Source of the DNA: Flavobacterium gelatinilyticum
GTDB taxonomy: Bacteria > Bacteroidota > Bacteroidia > Flavobacteriales > Flavobacteriaceae
Direction of reading: 5' to 3'
DNA length: 64,000 bases
Assembly (NCBI RefSeq): GCF_027111295.1
Contig: NZ_CP114287.1
Span: 5,394,001-5,458,000, forward strand
Within the stretch, counting starts at the first letter, position 1; the number at the start of each line of letters is the position of its first letter. A program made the translations under genes and the position numbers. The notes under the pieces are model-generated. The model worked only from the letters and a program-made list of their open reading frames with translations, did not search any database and had not been told where the DNA came from. Of this stretch, positions 45,519 to 54,954 are shown piece by piece.

Positions 45519-47342
45519 GTGGAAGAAAAAGAACAAGCGATAATTCCGCTTTCGGCAGATTCGGATTATTTTGAAATAGGATTGGTAATGGCAGGTGCCG
45601 TTTCTGCAGGTGCTTATACCGCAGGTGTGATCGATTATTTATTGCAGGCTTTGGACGAATGGGAGAAGGCCAAAGCAGAAAATTCTACTGAAGTTTCGCA
45701 TCATAAAGTCAGGATTAAAGTAATGACCGGAGCTTCGGCAGGAGGAATGGTCTGTGCCATAACAGCTGCAGAACTCATCAGAAGGGAAAAAGAAAAAGCA
45801 CTTGATTATAAAGAATCTCTTTTATACAAGGCCTGGGTAGAAGAAATAGATATAAAACCTTTGTTGACTACTTCTGATCTTGATGGAGAAAAAGCCATAA
45901 AATCGATGTTAAATTCTGATGTACTCGATACTATCGCAGATACAATTATAAATCCCGAAGGTATTGAGTTTATAGATCTGCCTCATTATATTGCTCCTGA
46001 GTTAAAAATGTACTTAACCCTGACTAACTTACGAGGTTTGCCCTATGAATTTAAAGTTACGGGAGAAAGCGGATTACCTTACGGAATGGATGATCACGCG
46101 GATTATCAATATTTTGAGCTTTGCAAAGCAACTAGAGTTGAGGATTGGAGAAAGCTGCGCGTTGCTGCTGTGGCGACAGGTGCATTTCCGGTGGGGCTTA
46201 AGGCAAGATTAATTGAACGGGATACTACGGAATATAAAGAGCGTATTGAAAAGAATGGTCGTGATATTTCCGGTAAGTTAAAACTGGATACAAAAACAGG
46301 TATTGCCTATCCGTTTGTGGCAGTTGACGGCGGCGTGCTTAACAATGAACCTATAGAATTAGCTACATCAGTATGGGCTTCAAAAGACGAACCTCAAGCT
46401 ACAATTGTTGATTGTGTAAATAATATAAAAGGAATTAGAATTCAAAATAAAGACAATCTTAAGCCCGGTAAAAATGCGCTGATTATTATAGATCCGTTTC
46501 CGAATTTTGCCTCAAATAATGAAGCTGCAACAATACATGACACTGATCTGGCTAATGTTATACTGCCGTTGATTTCTGCAATGCGTTCTCAGAATTTGTT
46601 TAAACCCGAAGAATTGGTTATGGCGGCAGATGAATGTAATTATACCCGTTATTTAATTGCGCCTGTAAGACGAAATGACCGGGGGGCGATTGCTGAAAAC
46701 GCGCTTGCCTGTGGCTTTTTTGGAGGTTTTGGAGGTTTTCTTTCCAAAGAATTTCGAGAACATGATTATCATTTAGGAAGACGTAATGCACAGCGTTTTC
46801 TGGAAGAATATTTTGCACTGCCAAAGGAATATTTTGTTCATAACCCAGACGTGATAATAAAGAAGTTAGGTAAGGTTACTGAAGAGAATATTGAAAAAAA
46901 TATTGAAAAATTATATTCCCCAATAATTCCAATACTTAAAAATGCCCCGCCAGAAGTAAAAGTTCCGTGGCCTTCTTACAGCGAAGCACAGTTAAGTGTT
47001 TTAAAAGATCAGATGAGGGAAAGAATAAGCAAACTCACAATTCGGATTCCCGTAATTGGTGTATTTGGTAAAACGTGGGTTAAGATTACCATGTTTATAT
47101 TGTTACTAACCATTATAATAGCCGAATGTATTAAGTGGTGTAAAGTACGATTTGACGAATGGTTTGTATTGTTCAGCGCTTTTTATCTATTGATTTTTCA
47201 AATAGTTTTAGGTTTTGTTCTTATCACAATGTTCTGCTTATTTGTTTCTAAATCGATACTGGATAAAAGACTCACAAAAAAAGCAGGAAGTTATATACGA
47301 TATTTATTACTGGAATGGGGGATTGATGTTAAAACGAGATAA
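45519..47342 (+). CDS. Patatin-like phospholipase with C-terminal membrane segments
   Basis: The 607-residue protein has a patatin N-terminal domain: oxyanion region LVMAGAVSAGAYTAG (23-37), nucleophile elbow GASAGG (S73), and dyad D270 in VAVDGG. Two hydrophobic segments near the C-terminus (about 521-540 and 550-585) anchor it in the membrane. The start is GTG at 45519; the first ATG is inside the oxyanion motif, so a non-ATG start is required. A small membrane protein follows 37 bases downstream and may be its partner. Lipid acyl hydrolysis is expected; the biological role is unknown. Confidence 0.88.
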   Translation: MEEKEQAIIPLSADSDYFEIGLVMAGAVSAGAYTAGVIDYLLQALDEWEKAKAENSTEVSHHKVRIKVMTGASAGGMVCAITAAELIRREKEKALDYKESLLYKAWVEEIDIKPLLTTSDLDGEKAIKSMLNSDVLDTIADTIINPEGIEFIDLPHYIAPELKMYLTLTNLRGLPYEFKVTGESGLPYGMDDHADYQYFELCKATRVEDWRKLRVAAVATGAFPVGLKARLIERDTTEYKERIEKNGRDISGKLKLDTKTGIAYPFVAVDGGVLNNEPIELATSVWASKDEPQATIVDCVNNIKGIRIQNKDNLKPGKNALIIIDPFPNFASNNEAATIHDTDLANVILPLISAMRSQNLFKPEELVMAADECNYTRYLIAPVRRNDRGAIAENALACGFFGGFGGFLSKEFREHDYHLGRRNAQRFLEEYFALPKEYFVHNPDVIIKKLGKVTEENIEKNIEKLYSPIIPILKNAPPEVKVPWPSYSEAQLSVLKDQMRERISKLTIRIPVIGVFGKTWVKITMFILLLTIIIAECIKWCKVRFDEWFVLFSAFYLLIFQIVLGFVLITMFCLFVSKSILDKRLTKKAGSYIRYLLLEWGIDVKTR

Positions 47343-47379
47343 AATGAATTGATGTCAAAAGGTAAAAAAATCAGATAGT

Positions 47380-47823
47380 ATGCAAGTATCAAATGAAATT
47401 GATGAATCGCAGTACAAAGCAGATTTTATGATCTCTGAAAACTATATTAAGTTTTCGGGTGAACTGCTTCGTCTTTCACTATTAGCAATTGGAGGTTTTG
47501 GAACGCTCATTCTTACCATGATAAAAGAAAAGTCTTATTCAAAAGATTTATTTCCATGCCCAATGCTTTTTATTCTTGCGCTAGGATGTTTTGTGTTTTG
47601 TTCAGCTGCGTGTTTATTTCACAGATATTATGCAACAGACGCAATGAGCTGGTATATTTGTTTACTGAGAGCTAAGAAAAGCGGTGATGTATCTAAAATT
47701 GCACAGGAAAAATCCGGTTTTCACAGAATGCTGAGATTGTCAAGAAACTCCTTAATTTTAAGCGAAATTTCATTTGGCTTGGGAGTTTTTTTTTTCTTTT
47801 TAATTATACAATCTTATATTTAA
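47380..47823 (+). CDS. Small membrane protein encoded after the patatin
   Basis: The 147-residue protein has three likely membrane segments (about 31-48, 56-78, 124-146) and a positively charged middle (residues 90-123). I do not recognise a named family. Close spacing suggests co-transcription with the phospholipase. It could anchor, inhibit or work with the enzyme; nothing in the sequence decides this. Confidence 0.7.
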   Translation: MQVSNEIDESQYKADFMISENYIKFSGELLRLSLLAIGGFGTLILTMIKEKSYSKDLFPCPMLFILALGCFVFCSAACLFHRYYATDAMSWYICLLRAKKSGDVSKIAQEKSGFHRMLRLSRNSLILSEISFGLGVFFFFLIIQSYI

Positions 47824-47974
47824 TTCAAACGAGGTAAATAAACAGTCAGTATTTGTGAAAATTTCTTATTTTGAAAAGATTAATTTGCTAGCGAGAAAGT
47901 ACTAATTCATGCTGCCGGCAGTTACATTGTATAGTTTTCTTTAACTAGATTTAAAAGAAACATATTAGCCAAAA

Positions 47975-48442
47975 TTAATCTTTAGAACCGGAAAATGCTT
48001 CGTTCATAAATTGCACAAGACCTTTTTCTTCCAGAATTTCAATCGAAAATTCCCCAAAACGCTTTGGAAGCCAGATGATCCTTACGCCGCTTGGCGAGTT
48101 AAGATTTTCTCGTGAAACAGGATTTCCGTTTTCATTTTCGGGCTGCACACCTCTGGCCAGCAGTTCGTCAAATGCGGTTTCTATGTTTGGAGTCGAATAG
48201 CAATGGCGATAAATAGTGCCTTCGCCTTTACTGTCCAGAAGGCTTTTCAGGTTTCCGGAAAAAGGCTGAACAAGCATAAATCGTTCCTGACCAATTCGCG
48301 CAACAGCGTATATTACATGAAGATCGTCTCTTTGCCAGGTAAACTTCTTAGAAATTTCGGCTCCCAGAATTTCGGCATAATAGGTACAAGCCTCATGCAG
48401 ATCATTTACCAAAATGTCTATATGACTAAATTTTAGTTCCAT
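47975..48442 (-). CDS. VOC-family (glyoxalase-like) protein
   Basis: The 155-residue cytoplasmic protein has a single VOC-type beta-alpha-beta pattern: FSHIDILVNDLHEACTYYAEILGAE at the N-terminus with H7 and a second half with YRHCYSTPNIETAFDEL and FSIEILEE (Glu near the end). The residues fit metal-binding positions of the glyoxalase/dioxygenase superfamily. The substrate is unknown. It lies 31 bases after the GntR regulator on the same strand and may share its transcript. Confidence 0.82.
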   Translation of the reverse strand: MELKFSHIDILVNDLHEACTYYAEILGAEISKKFTWQRDDLHVIYAVARIGQERFMLVQPFSGNLKSLLDSKGEGTIYRHCYSTPNIETAFDELLARGVQPENENGNPVSRENLNSPSGVRIIWLPKRFGEFSIEILEEKGLVQFMNEAFSGSKD

Positions 48443-48473
48443 TTTATTACACTAAAAACAATTCCTGAAAAAT

Positions 48474-49514
48474 TTAAATCGAGTTACGGTCAATAAAGTT
48501 AAAAGGTACTTTAACGTGGCCTTTTTCTTTGTTTAAGATCATTCTGGCGGCCGTTTCGCCCATTACATTAAAATCCGTTGACATTACGGTGATGCCAAGC
48601 AATTCTTTTAGAGGCGTATCATTGTAAGATATAACGCCTATATCTTTTCCTAAAACAAAGCCTTCATCGCGAATTTGTTTCATTAAGTTTACAAGATCAG
48701 ATTCTTCTATGGTAATAAATAAATCCCCTTTTTTAAGGATCATGTCGTCATAGACTTCACTCAGAATTTCAAAATTGATTTCGTGCTCTACACAAAATTT
48801 TCTGAATCCGTGCAGAATTCTTCTTGGATACGGGTAAACTGCTTTATCCGGATAAACCAAAATCAGTTTTTTATATTTGGCTATTTTAGCCAGACCTTCT
48901 TTTAAGGCATTATAAATGTCATTTTCAAAATCCTGATAAATTTTAATGATTTCACCGCTGTGGGCCAGTTTTATATTATCCATAAGAACCAGTTTGTCCT
49001 CAGGGATTTTCTGGATTGCTTTGGCTACTTCATCGGTAAAACTTAAGTGTTTTAATTCATCGGTTTTAAAATGGGTTGTTACAACGTAATAATCGTAAGC
49101 ACCTTCAAATTTATCCAGAAGGTTTAAAAACAGCGTTTCGTCGCAATGATAGATCTGCAGGTCAGTATGAGCGTTGGCTCCAAGTGTATTAATAAAAGAG
49201 TTGTATGTTTTCATTTTATAAGCACTCAGCTTATTAAAAAGAAACAGGACATTTACTTTCGATTCAAGTTTAGTCCTCGTAATATAATAGCCTTTTCCTC
49301 TGATGGAAGAAATGATTTTTCGTTCTTTTAAAATATTATAAGCTTTTTCAACAGTATCGCGGGACATATAAAATTCTTCACTAAAACTGTTTATCGAGGG
49401 AATTTTTTGATTTATTTTTAAATTTCCGTTAGCAATATTCTGTAAAATAGAGTCCACTATTTGTTTGTACTTTGGAACCCTTGAATCTTCATCTATTTTA
49501 ATTAACTTAATCAT
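48474..49514 (-). CDS. GntR-family regulator with LacI-like sensor domain, rhamnose cluster
   Basis: The 346-residue regulator has an N-terminal winged helix (about 8-77: VPKYKQIVDSILQNIANG, FSEEFYMSRDTVEKAYNIL, RGKGYYITR). The C-terminal periplasmic-binding-like sensor (about 85-340: ELLGITVMSTDFNVMGETAARMIL) is typical of Bacteroidota GntR sugar regulators. It is divergent from rhaT, so control of the rhamnose genes by a rhamnose-pathway sugar is likely. The 401-base spacer to rhaT holds no gene; I see no convincing consensus promoter in it. Confidence 0.88.
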   Translation of the reverse strand: MIKLIKIDEDSRVPKYKQIVDSILQNIANGNLKINQKIPSINSFSEEFYMSRDTVEKAYNILKERKIISSIRGKGYYITRTKLESKVNVLFLFNKLSAYKMKTYNSFINTLGANAHTDLQIYHCDETLFLNLLDKFEGAYDYYVVTTHFKTDELKHLSFTDEVAKAIQKIPEDKLVLMDNIKLAHSGEIIKIYQDFENDIYNALKEGLAKIAKYKKLILVYPDKAVYPYPRRILHGFRKFCVEHEINFEILSEVYDDMILKKGDLFITIEESDLVNLMKQIRDEGFVLGKDIGVISYNDTPLKELLGITVMSTDFNVMGETAARMILNKEKGHVKVPFNFIDRNSI

Positions 49515-49915
49515 GCCGGTAACTTTGCAAATTGGTTTTCAGGTAGTAAATTCCTGAAAGTTAATTTTTTTTAATTATAATTTAGCGATGAGCAGGCTTA
49601 AAATCTACGCTGCGCATTGATTTTACTACTTTCCTTACAAAAACATTAAATTAAAATCAGACTTTATTTTATTTTTAAGCAGATGAACTAATTTGAACCT
49701 GTTTGCGGATATAATAATTACGAAATCGATTGCTAAAATAGCGTTTTTAAATTGATTTTTCCAATATATTTCGGGTGTTCTTTATAATTAATAAGCAGAT
49801 TTAACATAAATTATCCAAATGATAAAGGATAGTACAGGACAGTTTTGTTTTTAACATTACATTATTTTACAAAACCAAACTAACTATCACAAATTAACCA
49901 AAACCAAAATAATAG

Positions 49916-50965
49916 ATGGAGTCATTATTAGGAATCATTTTTCATTCTATCGGAGGATTCTCTTCAGGTAGTTTTTATATGCCTTTTAAGAAAGTAAAAG
50001 ACTGGGCCTGGGAAAGCTATTGGCTGGTAGGTGGTTTTTTCTCCTGGTTGATTGTGCCGCCCATTGCAGCTTATTTAACTATTCCGCATTTTACGGATAT
50101 CATCGTGGCAGCTTCGCCATCTATTAAAGCCTTTACTTTTTCGATGGGTTTAATATGGGGAATCGGAGGATTAACATATGGTCTAGGCGTTCGCTTCTTA
50201 GGAATGTCATTAGGAAATTCAATCATTTTAGGATTTTGTTCTGCTTTTGGAGCATTGGTTCCTTCAATTTACTATGATATAAACCCAACCGAGGGTAAAA
50301 TTTCATTTACGGATATGCTTGGAAATTCTGGAGGACAATTGGTTTTACTGGGTGTGGCTGTTTGTTTGCTTGGAATTGCCATTTCCGGAAAAGCGGGAAT
50401 CCTGAAAGAAAAAGATTTTGCCGAAGGACACGAGGATAAAGACAAAGATTTCAGCCTTGTAAAAGGATTAATCATTGCCATAGTTTCGGGTATTTTGAGT
50501 TCGTTCTTCAATTACGGAATCGAAGCCGGAAAGCCAATGGCAGAACAAGCTGTTGAGTTTGGCTGTAATCCGTTGTTTCAGAATAATGTAACCTATATAG
50601 TATTGCTATGGGGCGGATTAACAACCAATTTTATCTGGTGTATCTACCTTAATTTTAAAAATAAAACGATTGGTGATTATACCAATAAATCTACGCCAAT
50701 TACAAAAAATGTCCTTTTTTCTGCCCTTGCCGGAACCATGTGGTTTTTGCAGTTTTTCTTCTACGGAATGGGCGAAAGCAAACTGGGAAATGGTGCCAGC
50801 TCATGGATTCTGCACATGGCAACCATTATTTTAACCGCTAATTTCTGGGGCTTCTATCTTAAAGAATGGAAAGGTGTTTCGAAAAAAACATTCAACACTT
50901 TCCTGTTAGGAATCGGATTAATTATGCTCTCTATTGTTTTAGTGGGAATTGGAAATTCTCTGTAA
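49916..50965 (+). CDS. rhaT: L-rhamnose/H+ symporter (RhaT)
   Basis: This 349-residue inner-membrane protein has about ten membrane segments. The N-terminal GIIFHSIGGFSSGSFYMPFKKVKDWAWESYW and later WGIGGLTYGLGVRFLGMSLGNS are the hallmarks of RhaT transporters. It is the first gene of the rhamnose operon, with the GntR regulator divergent and the aldolase-dehydrogenase gene 15 bases downstream. Confidence 0.93.
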   Translation: MESLLGIIFHSIGGFSSGSFYMPFKKVKDWAWESYWLVGGFFSWLIVPPIAAYLTIPHFTDIIVAASPSIKAFTFSMGLIWGIGGLTYGLGVRFLGMSLGNSIILGFCSAFGALVPSIYYDINPTEGKISFTDMLGNSGGQLVLLGVAVCLLGIAISGKAGILKEKDFAEGHEDKDKDFSLVKGLIIAIVSGILSSFFNYGIEAGKPMAEQAVEFGCNPLFQNNVTYIVLLWGGLTTNFIWCIYLNFKNKTIGDYTNKSTPITKNVLFSALAGTMWFLQFFFYGMGESKLGNGASSWILHMATIILTANFWGFYLKEWKGVSKKTFNTFLLGIGLIMLSIVLVGIGNSL

Positions 50966-50980
50966 ATAATAACCAACAAT

Positions 50981-53131
50981 ATGACAACAACGTCGAATAT
51001 AAATAAAAAAATTATGAATTTTAAGCACGTAAGCTACCTTTGGGATGAAGCTAAAGCCGAAGCATTAGCCGGAGATGAAGTAGCGCTTTTCATTTATCGA
51101 TCAAACCTTTTAGGAGCAGATTTAAGGCTTACTAATTATGGTGGAGGAAATACTTCTGTAAAAATTACTGATAAAGATCCGTTAACAGGTGAAAGCTCAG
51201 AAGTAATGTGGATCAAAGGTTCTGGAGGAGATATTGGAACTTTAACAAAATCAGGATGCGCTGCACTATATTTAGACAGATTACGCAATCTGGAAAATGT
51301 ATACAGAGGAATTGAATTTGAAGACGAAATGGTTGAATTATTCAATCACTGTATTTTTGACCTTGCTTCAAAAGCACCTTCTATTGATACGCCTTTACAT
51401 GGTTTTCTGCCATTCAAACATATCGATCACTTACATCCTGATGCGGCAATTGCAATCGCTGCTGCAAAAGACGGCGCTAAAATTACAGAAGATTTATTTG
51501 ACGGAGAAATTGGCTGGGTAGGCTGGCAGCGTCCTGGCTTTGACCTGGGGCTTCAGTTAAGAAGCTGTTTAGAAGAAGCGGCAAAAAAAGGAAAAAAATT
51601 ACGTGGTATCATGTTAGGTTCTCATGGTTTATTTACATGGGGAGACACAGCATACGAAAGTTACATTAACACACTTGAAGTAATCGAGAAATGTGCTGAA
51701 TATTTAGAAAATAACTACGGAAAAAAACGTCCTGTTTTTGGAGGTAAAAAAATTGACAGCCTTCCAGAAGCAGACCGAAAATTGAAAGCGGCAAAAGTGG
51801 CGCCGATCTTAAGAGGTTTCTGTTCTTCAGAACGTCAAATGATTGGACATTATACAGATGATGCAAGAGTTTTGGAATTCATCAATTCAAACGACCTTTC
51901 AAAACTGGCTCCGTTAGGAACTTCTTGTCCGGATCACTTTTTAAGGACTAAAATCAGTCCGTTGGTTTTAGAATTAGATCCAAACGAAGATTTATCAGAT
52001 GTAAACGCTGTAAAAGCAAAATTAACTCCTGCCTTTGAAGCGTATCGTGCTATGTATAAAGATTATTACAATGCATGTAAAAAGTCTAACTCACCAGCAA
52101 TGCGTGACCCAAATCCGGTTGTTATTTTATATCCGGGAGTAGGTATGTTTACTTTTGCAAAAGATAAAACAATGGCTCGTCTGGCATCAGAATACTATAT
52201 CAATGCTGTAAACGTAATGAAAGGTGCAGAAGCAGTTTCTGAGTACACTTCATTACCGCATCAGGAAGCTTTTGATATCGAATACTGGTTATTAGAAGAA
52301 GCAAAATTACAGCGTATGCCAAAACCAAAAGCGTTATCAGGAAGAGTAGCGCTGATTACAGGTTCTGCGGGAGGAATTGGTAAAGCTATCGCTAAAAAAT
52401 TCGCTCAGGAAGGTGCCTGCGTAGTAATCAACGATATAAACGAAGAGCGTTTACAAGGTGCATCTGCTGAATTTGTTAAAGCATTTGGTAAAGATGCAGT
52501 TTCAAGCACTTTATTGAATGTTACTGATGAAGTAAGTGCAGAAAAAGCATTAGATGAAGCTTCTCTTGCTTTTGGAGGTGTTGATATCGTGGTAAATAAT
52601 GCCGGAATCAGTATTTCTAAATCTATTGCAGAGCATACTCTTGAAGAGTGGGACAGATTATATGACATCTTGGTAAAAGGACAATTTATTGTTTCTAAAG
52701 CCGGAATCGAAGTAATGCGCAAGCAGGGATTTGGCGGAGATATCGTAAACATCGTTTCTAAAAATGCTGTTGTAGCCGGACCAAACAACCCTGGGTACGG
52801 TTCTGCAAAAGCAGCTCAGGCTCATTTAACCCGTTTAATGGCGGCAGAGTTAGGAGCAGATAAAATTCGTGTAAATACGGTAAACCCTGATGCTGTAATC
52901 TCAGATTCAAATATTTGGTCTGGAGGATGGGCAGAAGGCCGTGCAAAAGCATACGGAATAACAGTTGAAGAATTACCTGCGTATTACGCAAAACGTACAT
53001 TACTAAACGAAATAATACTGCCGGACGATATCGCAAACGCATGTTTTGCATTTGTTGGCGGTTTCCTAAATAAATCTACAGGAAATGCCCTAAATGTCGA
53101 TGGTGGTGTCGCCATGGGCTTCTATAGATAA
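50981..53131 (+). CDS. rhaEW: Bifunctional rhamnulose-1-phosphate aldolase / L-lactaldehyde dehydrogenase (RhaEW)
   Basis: This 716-residue fusion has a class II aldolase domain (about 12-430) with TNYGGGNTSVK (51-61), and HIDHLHPD and SHGLFTW as metal-binding His motifs. A short-chain dehydrogenase domain (about 448-716) follows, with TGSAGGIG near 460, NNAGIS near 540 and active-site Y606/K610 in YGSAK. The first splits rhamnulose-1-phosphate to dihydroxyacetone phosphate and L-lactaldehyde; the second oxidises the aldehyde to L-lactate. Such fusions are known in alternative rhamnose pathways. ATG 51014 is an alternative start. A terminator follows at 53178. Confidence 0.93.
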   Translation: MTTTSNINKKIMNFKHVSYLWDEAKAEALAGDEVALFIYRSNLLGADLRLTNYGGGNTSVKITDKDPLTGESSEVMWIKGSGGDIGTLTKSGCAALYLDRLRNLENVYRGIEFEDEMVELFNHCIFDLASKAPSIDTPLHGFLPFKHIDHLHPDAAIAIAAAKDGAKITEDLFDGEIGWVGWQRPGFDLGLQLRSCLEEAAKKGKKLRGIMLGSHGLFTWGDTAYESYINTLEVIEKCAEYLENNYGKKRPVFGGKKIDSLPEADRKLKAAKVAPILRGFCSSERQMIGHYTDDARVLEFINSNDLSKLAPLGTSCPDHFLRTKISPLVLELDPNEDLSDVNAVKAKLTPAFEAYRAMYKDYYNACKKSNSPAMRDPNPVVILYPGVGMFTFAKDKTMARLASEYYINAVNVMKGAEAVSEYTSLPHQEAFDIEYWLLEEAKLQRMPKPKALSGRVALITGSAGGIGKAIAKKFAQEGACVVINDINEERLQGASAEFVKAFGKDAVSSTLLNVTDEVSAEKALDEASLAFGGVDIVVNNAGISISKSIAEHTLEEWDRLYDILVKGQFIVSKAGIEVMRKQGFGGDIVNIVSKNAVVAGPNNPGYGSAKAAQAHLTRLMAAELGADKIRVNTVNPDAVISDSNIWSGGWAEGRAKAYGITVEELPAYYAKRTLLNEIILPDDIANACFAFVGGFLNKSTGNALNVDGGVAMGFYR

Positions 53132-53177
53132 TTAAGTTTTTTTATAAGTTTGTTTAAGCAAAAGTGGTTTTTTGTGG

Positions 53178-53205
53178 TCTAACGTTCGATTTATCGAGCG
53201 TTAGA
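53178..53205 (+). terminator. Terminator after rhaEW
   Basis: TCTAACGTTCGA, loop TTTA, TCGAGCGTTAGA, then TTTTTTT. The 12 bp stem has one G-T pair. Strong T-tail. Confidence 0.9.
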
Positions 53206-53312
53206 TTTTTTTATAGAAATACTACAGTCCGCTTCAAACAAAAGAACATAACAAAAAAGTGAAGTAAAACCGGAGTACAGCATAAAATTTAATATATTGA
53301 AAAAAATATTAA

Positions 53313-53486
53313 AACACGTAGAAGTATAGAACGCAGATGAAACGGATTCGCTATTGCGAAGAAACTGATTAACACTGATTTTATAATTAGGATATTAAAA
53401 ACCCGTTTTTTTCCGCGTTTTCGCGAGAGCGAATCCGTCTGATCAGCTTCTAAAATTTCGGCATTACAACTTCGAAACTATGTGTT
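53313..53486. repeat. Intergenic inverted-repeat element before rhaI
   Basis: Outer ends AACACGTAG and CTATGTGTT pair with one mismatch. An inner perfect 11 bp pair ACGGATTCGCT (53342-53352) and AGCGAATCCGT (53428-53438) sits inside. The outer arms resemble those of the 135 bp elements at 30732 and 56327. It fills most of the 413-base gap between the rhaEW terminator and rhaI. Confidence 0.65.
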
Positions 53487-53544
53487 AAAAATATATGCAA
53501 GGATATAAATTTATATATTGTAACTCTATTAAAATATCATAACT

Positions 53545-54819
53545 ATGTTAATCGGATCAAACAACATTGAATCTCACAACGAAGAATTATTAAAAAAACA
53601 CCAGAATAAGTTTGCCTTTACAGCATCAGAAATTAATAATGCTGAGGCAATTATTCAAAAGTTAATCGATTTTCAAATTGCCATTCCATCATGGGCTTTA
53701 GGGACAGGAGGAACAAGATTTGGACGTTTTGCAGGAGGTGGAGAACCGCGTTCTTTAGAAGAAAAAATCGAAGATGTTGGTCTGCTTCATAAATTAAACA
53801 ACGCTTCAGGAGCTATTTCGCTTCATATTCCGTGGGATATCCCAACAGATTACAATGCAATCAAAACACTTGCAGGACAGCACGGATTAAAGTTTGATGC
53901 CATGAATTCCAATACGTTTCAGGATCAGGCAAATGCAGAGCAGACGTACAGATACGGCTCATTACAAAACGTAAACAAAGCAGTCCGCAAACAGGCGATT
54001 GCTCACAATATAGAAGTAATCAAACACGGAATCGAATTAGGATCTGAGTCATTAACGATTTGGTTAGCTGATGGTTCTAACTTTCCGGGACAATTAAACT
54101 TCAGAAAAGCATACCAAAATACATTAGAAAGTTTAGAAGAAATCTATGATGCACTGCCTTCAAACTGGAAATTATTTTTAGAATACAAATGTGCTGAGCC
54201 TAATTTTTATTCTACAACCGTGGCAGATTGGGGACAGTCTTATTCGTATGTAAAAAAATTAGGAGACAAAGCGCAAACGCTGGTTGACTTAGGACACCAT
54301 CTGCCAAATGCAAATATCGAACAGATTGTTTCTTTATTGTTGATGGAAAACAAACTGGGCGGATTCCACTTCAATGATTCAAAATACGGAGATGATGATT
54401 TAACTGCTGGAGCTTTAAAACCATACCAATTGTTCTTAATCTTCAATGAATTAGTTGAAGGAATGGATGCAAGAGGAATGAACCACGCCAAAGATTTAGG
54501 CTGGATGATCGATGCATCACACAACATCAAAGATCCTTTGGAAGATTTATTACAATCAGTTGAAGCGATTATGATTGCCTACGCTCAGGCACTTTCTGTT
54601 GACCGTAAAGCACTAGAACAGGCACAGGAAGAAAATGACGTGGTTAAAGCACAGGAAATCCTTCAAAACGCTTTCCGTACAGACGTACGTGCTTTAGTAG
54701 CCGAAGCCCGTTTACGTTCAGGAGCCGCTTTAAATCCGGTTGAATTGTACCGAACTCTTTCTGTCAGAAAAAATCTAATTGGCGAAAGAGGATTAAAAAC
54801 GATGGCCACCGGGTTGTAG
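53545..54819 (+). CDS. rhaI: L-rhamnose isomerase (RhaI type)
   Basis: The 424-residue TIM-barrel isomerase converts L-rhamnose to L-rhamnulose. Sequence features of the RhaI class: IPSWALGTGGTRFGRF near residue 50, ISLHIPWD, WLADGSNFPGQ, LDLGHHLPN-type region (VDLGHHLPNANIE) and LGGFHFNDSKYGDDD with metal-binding Asp/Glu/His. This is the Pseudomonas stutzeri-like isomerase family rather than E. coli RhaA. Confidence 0.92.
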   Translation: MLIGSNNIESHNEELLKKHQNKFAFTASEINNAEAIIQKLIDFQIAIPSWALGTGGTRFGRFAGGGEPRSLEEKIEDVGLLHKLNNASGAISLHIPWDIPTDYNAIKTLAGQHGLKFDAMNSNTFQDQANAEQTYRYGSLQNVNKAVRKQAIAHNIEVIKHGIELGSESLTIWLADGSNFPGQLNFRKAYQNTLESLEEIYDALPSNWKLFLEYKCAEPNFYSTTVADWGQSYSYVKKLGDKAQTLVDLGHHLPNANIEQIVSLLLMENKLGGFHFNDSKYGDDDLTAGALKPYQLFLIFNELVEGMDARGMNHAKDLGWMIDASHNIKDPLEDLLQSVEAIMIAYAQALSVDRKALEQAQEENDVVKAQEILQNAFRTDVRALVAEARLRSGAALNPVELYRTLSVRKNLIGERGLKTMATGL

Positions 54820-54948
54820 TTATAAGTTATGAATTATGAATTATAAGCTGAGTCTTTTTGTGTTTTGTACTAAAAACATAAAAAGACTTCACTTAAACAA
54901 AAAGTCATAATTCAGGAACTCATAACATATAACTCATAACTCATAATT
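54819..54948. repeat. Inverted repeat of ATAACTCAT-type units between rhaI and the kinase
   Basis: Left part has TATAAGTTATGAATTATGAA; right part has CATAACATATAACTCATAAC, its imperfect complement. Each arm is itself built of short near-repeats. The 135-base spacer has no ORF. Confidence 0.6.
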
Positions 54949-54954
54949 AAAAAA

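Noticed and set aside
49722..49735. CGAAATCGATTGCT as another LacI-type operator at the rhamnose promoter
   Set aside because: Only the central ATCGATT is kept; outer bases do not match, and the local regulator is a GntR protein.
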